From contig NZ_NNBL01000044.1 in the NCBI RefSeq assembly GCF_002803065.1, positions 1 to 54,325 on the forward strand: a stretch of DNA of 54,325 nt, written 5' to 3'. The notes under the pieces were generated by a model. That model worked only from the letters and a program-made list of their open reading frames with translations. It had not been told where the DNA came from and did not search any database. Shown here in pieces: positions 1 through 7,852 of the stretch (the first letter of the stretch is position 1; each line of letters begins with the position of its first letter). The stretch comes from Streptomyces sp. CB01635. GTDB taxonomy: Bacteria > Actinomycetota > Actinomycetes > Streptomycetales > Streptomycetaceae. The position numbers and the translations under genes are program-made.

Positions 1-300
1 GGGAGGAACGTTCCCGCATGCACCCTCTGAGCTGGGGATTCACGGAACTCCAGACAGAGCCTTGAAAACGGCCGGGGCCGCTCCTCGCCCCACATGCTTG
101 GTCTTTGAACTGTCTGGGGGAGATGGGGAGCGGAGAGCGGTCCTTGATCACCAAAATGTAGGTTTTGCCCATGCCTGGTGACTGGCGGTTGGATCGGATC
201 GGGCCTGCACGGCCCCGTTGGTGAGTGTGGGGCCCGGGCCGTTGGGTTGATCGGTCCGCGAGCCTTGATCGCTGCCGAGCCTGCTGATTAGTTGGTCGGC
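1..300. other. Left edge, no gene seen
   Basis: No reading frame here has coding character that I trust. The long minus-strand frame crossing this stretch is the antisense of the acetyltransferase that follows. Confidence 0.6.
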
Positions 301-840
301 ATGACTGAACTTGGCCCCGTCGCCTGGCCGGCTGCCCCGATCAAGACCGAGCGACTCGTGCTCCGTGAGCCCGAGGCCCGGGACCGTGCGGCGTTCATCG
401 AGCTGCTGTCGTCGCCAGAGGTGCATACCTACCTCGGCGGCCCCCGGCCGCGTGACGAGCTTGAGCGCGAGATGCCCGAGGTACCCGAGCGGTGGCCCGG
501 GAGTTTCGTCGTTGATCTCGACGGGGCGATGATCGGCCAGATCCTGCTCAGGAGAGCAACGGAGCACCGTCGCCCGGCTGCCGCGGGGAAGGCCGATCTC
601 GGTTACCTGTTCCTGCCGCGGGCGTGGGGATTCGGGTACGCCGCCGAGGCGTGCGCGGCGGCACTCGACTGGTTCGACGGCGCCCTTCCCGGCGAGCCGG
701 CGGTGCTCACCACCCAGACCGCCAACGTCGGCTCGATGCGCCTCGCGGCAAAGCTGGGGTTCACCGAGGTAGAGCGGTTCCAGGCCTGGGACGCCGAGCA
801 GTGGCTCGGCCTGCGGTCCCCGGTCACGCCGTTCGCCTGA
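301..840 (+). CDS. GNAT family N-acetyltransferase (RimJ/RimL-like)
   Basis: Predicted to transfer an acetyl group from acetyl-CoA to an amine, as in RimJ/L-type enzymes or small-molecule acetyltransferases. About 179 residues, normal for the family. The N-terminus has the usual TERLVLREPEARDRAAF strand-helix. The acetyl-CoA pyrophosphate loop is seen as RAWGFGYAAEA, and the family's N-x-x-S-x-R-x-A-x-K-L-G-F helix as NVGSMRLAAKLGF. ATG 301 is preferred over an in-frame TTG nine bases upstream. Substrate unknown. No close neighbour on the same strand. Confidence 0.85.
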   Translation: MTELGPVAWPAAPIKTERLVLREPEARDRAAFIELLSSPEVHTYLGGPRPRDELEREMPEVPERWPGSFVVDLDGAMIGQILLRRATEHRRPAAAGKADLGYLFLPRAWGFGYAAEACAAALDWFDGALPGEPAVLTTQTANVGSMRLAAKLGFTEVERFQAWDAEQWLGLRSPVTPFA

Positions 841-1510
841 GCTCGTGGCGACGCCGCTTGGTTCGCGATGCCTCCTTGAGGGATCCGTCCCGCTGACGGG
901 GCGCGTCACTGACCAGCCCGCAGCTGACCAACGAACACCGTCGTGGACAGGATGTGATCAGGCGTCACCTGAACGTACGGGAGTCGTCCCGGTGGCACGG
1001 GCTGCCGCCGGCCGCCCCTTACGCGTCCGGGGCTGACGCGCGTCTGGCGTTCCGTCACCTCATGATTCGCAGTTCGTGGGGTTCCCACGACGATGAAGGA
1101 TCACTCAGCGCGACAGCACCGTATGAGCTGAGCCAGAGCCCGAGAACCGACAGCACCAGTACATGAGATGGGGAGGCGTCGGCGGCGCGTCGTGTTCGAC
1201 GTTCATGAGAAACGACAGCGCCCCCAACGCGCCCCGCCGTAGCAGGGCCTCGCCTCGGGAAGCCGTGATGAGGCCGAAGTACCTCTGCGTAGTGTGCCGT
1301 CTCCTTGGCATCCGGCCACGGAACCGTCGCGAGAATCCGTTTGGCGGACCACCGCGACCACTGCTACGTTTCCGGAGGCCGTGCTAGAGAACGAGGAGGT
1401 GGTACCCGTGAACACAGTATCGACATGGGTGCTCCCCTCCGGGGTCACGGTCGGGCGATAGACAGGTCGTCCGGGAGCGCCGTTCCAGTGCACTCCCGAA
1501 AGGCACGACC
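841..1510. other. Intergenic stretch without a recognised gene
   Basis: Several short overlapping frames exist on both strands but none resembles a known family. The only structure I see is one copy of a 28-base inverted repeat (1130-1157) whose partner lies beyond the next gene. Confidence 0.55.
1130..1157 (-). repeat. 28-bp inverted repeat, left copy
   Basis: Read on the minus strand it begins GGTGCTGTCGGTTCTCGGG and matches 26 of 28 bases of 2437-2464 on the plus strand. The pair brackets the alpha/beta hydrolase gene. Confidence 0.6.
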
Positions 1511-2245
1511 ATGCACTTCACTTCCGAACAGCGTCTCGACGACGGTGTCCTCGAGCGTGAATTCACCCTCGGCGAGATCCCCGGCATCCTGTGGACGCCC
1601 GCGTCCACATCCGCACCGGCGCCGCTGATCCTGCTCGGCCACCCTCCCCTCGGGCTGCGCAAGATGTACCCCCGACTGGTGGCCCGGGCCCGGCACTCCG
1701 CGGCGGAGGGCTTCGCCACGGCCACCATCGAGCTCCCCGGAAGCGGCGACCGGCCCCGTTGGCCCGCCGCCGAGCAGGCCCGCGCTGACCTGCGCCGGGC
1801 TATGGAGGCCGGCGAGCCGGTCAGCGACGAGATCGTCGACGCCCTCATCCTGCCGCTGGTCGACAGGGCGGTCCCGGAATGGCAGGCTGCCCTGGACAGC
1901 CTCCTGTCGCTGCCCGAGATCGGTGGCCCGGTCGCGTACTCGGGGGGAGTGATCTCCATCGGAATCCGGCTTGCGGTGGTCGAGCCGCGCATCGTGGCCG
2001 CCGGATTCTTCGCCGGCAGTTTCGTGCCTCGCGCCATCTTCGAGGAGGCCCGCCAGGTCACCATTCCGCTGCATGTCCTGCTGCAGTGGGACGACGAAGG
2101 GAACGACCGGCAGGTGGCCCTGGACTTGTTCGACGCCTTCGGCTCCAAGGAGAAGACGCTGAACGCCAATATGGGCGGGCACACCGGCGTTCCGCAGTTC
2201 GCGGGGGACGCCGCGGCCCAGTTCTTCACCCGGCACCTGAGGTGA
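1511..2245 (+). CDS. Alpha/beta hydrolase
   Basis: A 244-residue cytoplasmic hydrolase of the dienelactone-hydrolase/esterase fold; substrate unknown. LILLGHPPLG is the oxyanion-hole strand. The nucleophile elbow reads A-Y-S-G-G (about residues 140-144), with Ala in place of the first Gly of G-x-S-x-G. HVLLQWDDEG carries the likely acid and GGHTGVP the catalytic His near the C-terminus. ATG 1511 follows a weak AAAGG. It stands alone between two matching inverted repeats, with a hairpin terminator about 95 bp downstream. I recognise the family as a conserved actinobacterial one but not the reaction. Confidence 0.85.
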   Translation: MHFTSEQRLDDGVLEREFTLGEIPGILWTPASTSAPAPLILLGHPPLGLRKMYPRLVARARHSAAEGFATATIELPGSGDRPRWPAAEQARADLRRAMEAGEPVSDEIVDALILPLVDRAVPEWQAALDSLLSLPEIGGPVAYSGGVISIGIRLAVVEPRIVAAGFFAGSFVPRAIFEEARQVTIPLHVLLQWDDEGNDRQVALDLFDAFGSKEKTLNANMGGHTGVPQFAGDAAAQFFTRHLR

Positions 2246-2339
2246 GGCCGGGCCGTCAGGCCACCAGCAGACGGTAAGCCGTGTTGGCCAGGATGCTCCT
2301 CGTCGAGGGCAGGTCCCGGCTCTCCTCTGCTGTCTGTGC

Positions 2340-2372
2340 CGCGGGCCCTTGCCAACTCGGCAGGGGCCCGCG
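2340..2372 (+). terminator. Hairpin terminator candidate after the hydrolase
   Basis: Fourteen-base arms (CGCGGGCCCTTGCC and its near-complement, one mismatch) around a five-base loop. No T-run, as is usual in Streptomyces. Confidence 0.55.
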
Positions 2373-2436
2373 CTGCCCGAAGACGTGAGCTGTTCGATTT
2401 CTGCAGTGCTTCTGGTGCTGCCCGATCTCGTGTCCA

Positions 2437-2464
2437 GGTGCTGTCGGTTCTCGGGTTCCGGCTC
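2437..2464 (+). repeat. 28-bp inverted repeat, right copy
   Basis: Partner of 1130-1157 with two mismatches. Could be the ends of a small element or two ancient IS ends. Confidence 0.6.
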
Positions 2465-2889
2465 GACGTCTGTGGTTACGCCCGGACGCTCGGTAGATCA
2501 GGTCGGAGCATGCATGGAACCGACAGGTCAGTGCGTTGACCCGATGCGGTCACGCACGCACACAGCACAGCTCCACAGAAGTTGAGCCAGAACCGGTTCT
2601 CGTGAACAAAGCCAGGCAGGGCTGGCTCCTTGACCGCGGTGACTTTGCGCCTCGTCATCTCTGTTTCCGAACAGCAGACTTCGATTGGCCATCCGCAAGC
2701 TCAGTCTCAGTCGGAGGACCCACTCTTGTCTGCCCCACACCACATGCGCGTCTGCTCAACCCAAATGGGCCGGTGATGATCCAGGGCCTGCTCTCGCTCG
2801 CAGCTGCGAAAGGCCTCTCGCCTGCGCCGCGGGAACATAGCCTGCCGAGCGCCCCTCGTGCAGACACGTAGCACCTGACCAGGCCACTT
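2465..2889. other. Intergenic stretch, probably decayed transposase tail
   Basis: No intact gene. The part next to 2890 may be the frame-disrupted continuation of the transposase relic described next, but the similarity is too weak to delimit. Confidence 0.4.
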
Positions 2890-3175
2890 CCGTCGGTGCC
2901 AGGACCAGCCGGCCATCGGCAGCCCGCGGCAAGGGCACTTCGGCCTGTGCCCGCCTCGTGGGCCGGCACCGATGCGCCACGGACCGCCGCCGCGTAGAGC
3001 CCTCCATGGCCGCGACGGTGTTCGCCCACCAGCGACAGCTCGGCGAGCGAGCTCGCCGGCCCATCGCCGCACAGAACGGCATCAGTCAGCTTGACAACGC
3101 GTCCGAACGGGAGGTCAGTCAACAGTGGAACTCGCCTCGGAAGCATGACAGTTGTGCCAATGCCTCCGATCGGGT
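2890..3175 (-). pseudogene. Transposase relic (IS701-like DDE type)
   Basis: Decayed N-terminal part of a transposase common in Streptomyces. One minus frame gives LTDLPFGRVVKLTDAVLC and EHRRGHGGLY, and a second gives PLPRAADGRLVLA. These run in the order expected for the family, so there is at least one frameshift. The catalytic domain is not recognisable. Family assignment is from memory of the motif series. Confidence 0.55.
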
Positions 3176-3299
3176 GTGCTGATGCAGCAGACTCATCCTT
3201 ACGGCCTTCGCGCTGGACGTATGTGTTCCTTGGCCGGAGCACAAGTTCAGCCGAAGGCCGCTTCCGCGTACGCCAGTTACCGAACCGAGTGATCAAGTT

Positions 3300-3709
3300 C
3301 GACCTGCCATTCGACGACGGACGCTAAAGATGAAGTCAGTAGTCGTTCCCGACACTGTCCGATGAGTGCACTCGGTAGGAGTCGAATCTGGATGAGTACA
3401 TCGCCGGCGGGCTCGGCCTGGCGGGACTGAAGGCCGGTGACGTAGTTGGCCGGTCCCGGTCTGGGTAGCGTCGGCGGGCTGGGAGAACACAAAAGTGAAA
3501 GCGGCGTCGGCGTGCGCGTCGCCGTCGATGTTGAGCCGATAGACCGCGTCGGGATGGAATTCCGACTCGGTCATGAACGGGCTTACCTTCATGATCGGCA
3601 CGGTCTTGCCAGGGTCGGCCAGCGCCTGGAACCCGTTCAAATCGGTCAGGTCCAGTCGGGTGGCGTCGCCCGGGAGTCTTGGATTTTCGGCGCTGAAGCG
3701 GTTAGAAAT
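3300..3709 (-). pseudogene. DUF4331 protein, frameshifted N-terminal relic
   Basis: The minus frame reads SNRFSAENPRLPGD, then DATRLDLTDLNGF, PDAVYRLNIDGDAHADAA and FTFVFSQPAD. This is the N-terminal part of the DUF4331 family, whose function is unknown. Around 3460 the frame degenerates; a neighbouring frame continues with a related GLQSRQAEPAGDVLI and then stops. No good start codon is in place. It lies just downstream of, and in the same direction as, the Tat-exported hydrolase. Confidence 0.6.
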
Positions 3710-3852
3710 GGCGGCTTCTTGGTGGTGATTACGCGATCGCGCCGATCTTCCGGCCAGGACGGCAATCTGACTGCACGTGGTCTGTGCCCCGCGACGAGGA
3801 GTGGCGATGAGAGGGTGAGACAGAGGGTTCGGCGAGGCCCGCGGCCCCGCGG

Positions 3853-4929
3853 TCATGGGGATGACGTCCGCCCGGCTGCGGGAAAATGGTCGACGTCCAC
3901 GACGGCCTGCGCGAATTCGCGGGGCGCTTCCTGGGGCAGATTGTGACCGATACCCTTCAGGGTTCGATGCGCATAGTGACCGGTGAATTTGTCGCGATAG
4001 GAAGAGCCGCCGCCCACAGGCGTGAAGGGATCGGCCTCGCCGTCAAGGGAGATCGCGGGCACGGTGATGACGGGACTTGCGGCGAGCCGCTTTTCGAGGT
4101 CGTCGTAACGGGGGTCGCCCTTGGCCAGGCTCAGCCGCCAGCGATAATTGTCGATCACGATGCTGACGTAATCCGGATTGCGGAACGCAGCTGCGGTGCG
4201 GTCGAACGTGGCGTCATCAAAACCCCATGTCGGGGAGTTGAACTTCCAGATCTGCTTCGCCAGATCATGCCGGTTCTGTTCGAGGCCGAGTCGGCCTCTC
4301 TCCGTGGCGAAGTAGAACTGATACCACCATGCCCACTCGAGTTTCGGCGGCAACGGCTTCTTGTTGGCTTCCAGGTTCGTGATCAGATAGCCGGTCACGG
4401 AGACCAAGCCCTTGACCCGTTCCGGCCAGAGCGCCGCAATGATGTCCGCCGTCCGCGATCCCCAGTCGTAGCCTGCGAGGACCGCCTTGTCGATCCGCAG
4501 CGCATCCATCAAGGCGATGATGTCGAGAGCAAATACCGACTGCTGTGCGTTCCGGAACGTCCCGCTCGAAATGAAGCGCGTCGTGCCATGGCCCCGCAGA
4601 TACGGAACGATGACCCGGTATCCCTTTTCCGCCAACAACGGCGCCACAGCGACGTAACTGTGAATGTCGTAGGGCCAGCCGTGCAGAAGAACGACCACTG
4701 GGCCATGGGCCGGGCCCAATTCTGCGTATCCCACATTCAGGACGCCAGCCTCGACCTGCTTCAATGAGCCGAACCCTGAGTTTTCCTTTACTTGCTCGTT
4801 CGTCTGCGGAAAATGATCGTTTTCGCCGGAGATGGCAGTCGAGCACGCCACGGAAAGGCCGACCGTTGAGGACGCAACCGCTCCCGTACTGACGACTTTT
4901 CCGAAGGTTCGTCTGCTGATCATCTCCAT
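3853..4929 (-). CDS. Tat-exported epoxide-hydrolase-like alpha/beta hydrolase
   Basis: A 358-residue alpha/beta hydrolase of the epoxide hydrolase/haloalkane dehalogenase type. The N-terminus has a twin-arginine signal (SRRTFGK, residues about 5-11), a hydrophobic stretch and Cys near residue 29 in a poor lipobox, so it may be secreted or lipid-anchored. Catalytic signs: HGWPYD oxyanion motif; GYDWGS elbow with Asp as nucleophile, pointing to epoxide rather than ester substrates; DGEADPF acid; GIGHNLPQEAP base. Codon use (AAT, GAT, TAT, GGA, AAA) is unlike its neighbours, and IS630 and DUF4331 relics flank it, so transfer from another phylum is likely. ATG 4929 or 4923 could start. Confidence 0.85.
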   Translation of the reverse strand: MEMISRRTFGKVVSTGAVASSTVGLSVACSTAISGENDHFPQTNEQVKENSGFGSLKQVEAGVLNVGYAELGPAHGPVVVLLHGWPYDIHSYVAVAPLLAEKGYRVIVPYLRGHGTTRFISSGTFRNAQQSVFALDIIALMDALRIDKAVLAGYDWGSRTADIIAALWPERVKGLVSVTGYLITNLEANKKPLPPKLEWAWWYQFYFATERGRLGLEQNRHDLAKQIWKFNSPTWGFDDATFDRTAAAFRNPDYVSIVIDNYRWRLSLAKGDPRYDDLEKRLAASPVITVPAISLDGEADPFTPVGGGSSYRDKFTGHYAHRTLKGIGHNLPQEAPREFAQAVVDVDHFPAAGRTSSP

Positions 4930-5136
4930 ACTTCCCGTGAAACCGCGGCCGCCCGGTAGTCGAGTTGCGTCGACGGTGAACGCACGATTTCCCTACCCGC
5001 TCCGGCAGTCGTCACCGCGCCGGTCACAGGAACGTCAGGCCATCGGCCGAAGCTGCGCGACTGCGCAGGGGGCCGGCGACGGTGGAGCCGGGTGCCGCGC
5101 CCTGAAGACGGCGGCACGGAAGCCGCGGCACAGCGC

Positions 5137-5625
5137 CTAGCGAGTCGGTCCGGAGATTCTGTCGCAGCAGTGGCAGATCTGGTCGGCGGTCTTGGTCCGC
5201 TTGAAAGGCCTGGCGGCCGCGTTCCAGATCTTGATCCATTCGCCGAGTGCGGTCTTGAGATCGTCGAGTGAGCAGAAGCCGCCACGTTCCAGACAGTGTC
5301 GTTGCAGTTCGGCGAACCACCGCTCGACCTGGTTGATCCACGACGAGTAGGTCGGGGGAATGCAGGGTGAACCTGGAGTGTGCGAGCGGCCACTTGTGCA
5401 CCACCGGTGCCTTGTGGGCGGAGAGTTGTCGCAGATGACATGGACCGCCATGCCGGGCTCGGTCTGGCGGTCGATCTCGGCCAAGCCCAGTCCACTGCCT
5501 GTGTTGTGCGGACAGGCGGCTGATCACCTTTCCGGTTGCCGAGTTCAGCGCGGCGAACGGGTCGATGGTGCCGTGCCGCATGTAGGCGAAGCTGCGCCGC
5601 TCGGGGGTGCCCGGCCGCATCGGCA
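5137..5625 (-). pseudogene. IS630-family transposase relic
   Basis: Minus-strand pieces of a DDE transposase in two frames. The upstream piece has GTPERRSFAYMRHGT and FAALNSATGKVI (about 5540-5625). The downstream piece (5137-5484) has HVICDN, PTYSSWINQVERWFAEL, CSLDDLKTALGEWIKIWN and RPFKRTKTADQI. A frameshift or small deletion near 5490 separates them, and the N-terminal HTH part is missing. It lies directly upstream of the foreign-looking hydrolase. Confidence 0.8.
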
Positions 5626-5882
5626 ACACCGGCGCGCGCCGGTGAGCTCTCGGGCTGCTCAACAGGGCGGCGGGCGGGTGTGCGGCCCGACGGGTGGGGG
5701 AGGAGCGTCTGTACGTACGGGGTGGCGTTGGGGCGGACGGGCGTATGGGGCGGCCCGTAACGGGGTGGTTGCTGGCGTGTCGGGCGGCGCTTCCGGAACG
5801 CCTGCAGAGGATCGGTGGCCGTGGCGGGCCGTTCCAGGGGAGTGGCAGGCCAGGCGGATGCCTTCACAGACCGAGGAGCGCG

Positions 5883-6290
5883 ATGTCCCAGCAGGACAAC
5901 ATCGCCGCCCAGACCGCCTTCGGCGAGGCCGTCAACAGCGGGAATCTCGCCGCCATCGTGGACATCGTCGCTCCCGGCTCGATCGACCACGACGCCGCCC
6001 TCGGACAGGGCCCGGGCCCCGAGGGGTATCAGGCCATGTTCCGGGACCTCAGGCGCGCCTTCCCCGACCTGCACGTCGAGGTCGAGCGCTTGCTGGCGAC
6101 CGAGGACGAGCTGGCCTTCGCATACACCATCACGGGCACCCACCGCGGCGAACTCGCGGGGCACGCGCCGACCGGCAAGTCGGTGAGCTTCCGCGGTATG
6201 CAGATCAGCCGCTTCGAGGACGGCAAGCTCGTCGAGCGCTGGGCTAGCAGTGACGAACTCGGCATGATGCGGCAGCTCGGCCTCATCTGA
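5883..6290 (+). CDS. SnoaL-like/NTF2-fold ester cyclase family protein
   Basis: 135 residues, the normal length of a one-domain SnoaL-like protein. Members include polyketide cyclases, but many are of unknown function. Visible signs: FGEAVNSGNLAAIVDIVAP with the conserved D-H-D (IDHDA), GPEGYQAMFRDLRRAFPDLHVEVE, and the C-terminal strand MQISRFEDGKLVERWASSDELGMMRQLG. ATG 5883 follows GAGGAG at good spacing; longer in-frame starts lack this. No cyclase substrate pathway is nearby, so a stand-alone role is likely. Confidence 0.85.
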   Translation: MSQQDNIAAQTAFGEAVNSGNLAAIVDIVAPGSIDHDAALGQGPGPEGYQAMFRDLRRAFPDLHVEVERLLATEDELAFAYTITGTHRGELAGHAPTGKSVSFRGMQISRFEDGKLVERWASSDELGMMRQLGLI

Positions 6291-6291
6291 G

Positions 6292-6321
6292 CCCGCCACT
6301 ACACCCCGAGGCGGGTGGCGG
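6292..6321 (+). terminator. Stem-loop just after the SnoaL-like gene
   Basis: CCGCCAC (6293-6299) pairs with GTGGCGG (6315-6321); an alternative CCCGCC/GGCGGG pairing also exists. It starts within two bases of the stop codon. Confidence 0.5.
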
Positions 6322-6998
6322 TCTGGATTCCGCAACCCTGCCTCTCGGTGTTCCGGCTCAACGGCCACCCGGGACGCCGTGTGCGGGCCTTGAAATCGTA
6401 GAAAAGGATCTAGCTCAGTCGGCCTGCTGGGGCTTGAAGGCGTAGGCGCGTGCTGGGAGTTCACGTGTCGAGGTACCGCTTGACGGTCACCAGCGCAGGC
6501 CGATGCCCCGCCCTTCCCGCGGCTCGGTCCGCGGTCGAGTTGTGGACCGAAGGCCGTTCAGCAGCACTCCGTCGTGAGGGTCGGCGGGTGCGGGTAGAGG
6601 CAACGCAGGGAGGCAGGCGCTCCATGATCGAGGACTTCGTCTGTCGCGTCAGGTCGTACTGCCGGCGTCGTCCTGGCGTCGCCCAAGAATCGGACCCGCT
6701 CCAGATTGCGAAGGCGTGGTTGCAGCGTGGGCGGTAGGCCTGTCCTCGTGCCGTTTCCTCAGGCACTGGCAGCGGTTGACGCCAAGGCGTGGATTTGTCG
6801 ATCTTCGGTGCACTTCCGCGTATCGATTCCGTCGTGGCCTCGGCTTCTGGTTCTGCCCGTACGGAGGCGGCGAGGAGGCAGAAACGTGCAGAGGGCCAGA
6901 ATTCGACGCATGCCACGGGGCCGCGAGGCCTCATGGCCACCAAATCCTCCCCGCCTTGATGGCTTCACGTGCCGAAGCAGCACGTCAGGGCCTGCACA
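6322..6998. other. Intergenic stretch, no gene recognised
   Basis: About 680 bases with overlapping frames on both strands and no family I recognise. It separates two converging transcription units, which end here and at the csbD terminator. Confidence 0.5.
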
Positions 6999-7020
6999 GA
7001 CAGCCCCCGCCGGGGCTGTC
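6999..7020 (-). terminator. Terminator of the dnaK-grpE-csbD operon
   Basis: Perfect nine-base arms (GACAGCCCC and GGGGCTGTC) with a four-base loop, 16 bases past the csbD-like stop codon in its reading direction. Confidence 0.7.
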
Positions 7021-7035
7021 CGCGCTTCGGCCGCG

Positions 7036-7227
7036 TCAGTTGTGCCGGCGCCTGAGGGAGTCCCGGGCGCCGCGCGCCCGGTCGTGGACCTCGCGCATGA
7101 CCCTCTTGGCCTCGCCCTTGACCTGGTCGCCCTTACCCTCGGCCTCCTTGCGGCGATCGCCAGTGATCTTGCCTGTCACCTCCTTGGCCTTGCCTTTGAT
7201 CTTGTCCAGGCCGCCCCTGCCGGTCAT
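7036..7227 (-). CDS. CsbD-family stress protein
   Basis: 63 residues, very rich in Lys, Arg, Glu and Gly. The sequence GGLDKIKGKAKEVTGKITGD, then KEAEGKGDQVKGEAK, is the CsbD signature; the family is induced by general stress in many bacteria and its molecular role is not known. ATG 7227 is preceded by a strong AGGAGGAAGG. It starts 52 bases after grpE in the same direction and is followed by a clear terminator, so it looks like the last gene of the chaperone operon. Confidence 0.85.
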   Translation of the reverse strand: MTGRGGLDKIKGKAKEVTGKITGDRRKEAEGKGDQVKGEAKRVMREVHDRARGARDSLRRRHN

Positions 7228-7279
7228 GACGACACCTTCCTCCTGTGAAATTCCTGCGTCTCCAACGCAGGTCCGACGC

Positions 7280-7852
7280 TCACCCGAGCGCCAACGGTCG
7301 GCTGTGATCGCCTGGTCCTGCGCGTGGACGACTGGGCAGCTCGCTGTCCCGCTCGCCGATGGCACGGCCTTCCGCTCCCTCATGGTTCCGCTCGGGGCGA
7401 GGCCCGGTGACTTCCACGTAGGCCGCACGCAGCAGGCGGTCACCGAGCCGATATCCGGGGGAGAGGATCTGGCTACAGAAGAGCCGGTGGGCCTCCGGGG
7501 AGACGTGATGGGTTACGGCCTCGTGGCACACGGGGTCGAATTCGTCGCCCGCCTCTCCGAACGATTGAAGGCCCAGCGAGCCGAGGTGGGCGCGCAGGGT
7601 TTCGGTGACTTCCTTGAGGCCCGGTGTCGTCGGCTCGTGCGCGCACGCGCCATCCACCGTGTCCAGCACGGGCAGTAGCGCGCGCAGTACGTTGGCAACG
7701 GCTATCTCGCGCACGGCCATGCGGTCGCGCCGCACCTGCTTGCGGTAGTTGTCGTACTCGGCCTTCACTCGCTGCAGGTCTGCGGTGCGCTCCTCGACTA
7801 GTCGCCGTAGCTCGGGGTCGGTGAGCTGCAACTGTTCCTTCTCCATGGTCAC
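7280..7852 (-). CDS. grpE: GrpE nucleotide exchange factor
   Basis: Releases ADP from DnaK. 190 residues. The N-terminal coiled coil includes VKAEYDNYRKQVRRDR. The beta domain has the family pattern in GDEFDPVCHEAV and SPGYRLGDRLLRAAYVEV. The tail after about residue 150 is Arg/Pro-rich and not typical. The GTG start at 7852 overlaps the dnaK stop in a GTGA arrangement, indicating translational coupling; ATG 7846 is an alternative. No dnaJ or hspR follows, unlike the main Streptomyces heat-shock operon. Confidence 0.9.
   Translation of the reverse strand: MTMEKEQLQLTDPELRRLVEERTADLQRVKAEYDNYRKQVRRDRMAVREIAVANVLRALLPVLDTVDGACAHEPTTPGLKEVTETLRAHLGSLGLQSFGEAGDEFDPVCHEAVTHHVSPEAHRLFCSQILSPGYRLGDRLLRAAYVEVTGPRPERNHEGAEGRAIGERDSELPSRPRAGPGDHSRPLALG

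Noticed and set aside
1384..2355. A 323-codon minus-strand frame
   Set aside because: Antisense of the alpha/beta hydrolase, with no family resemblance.
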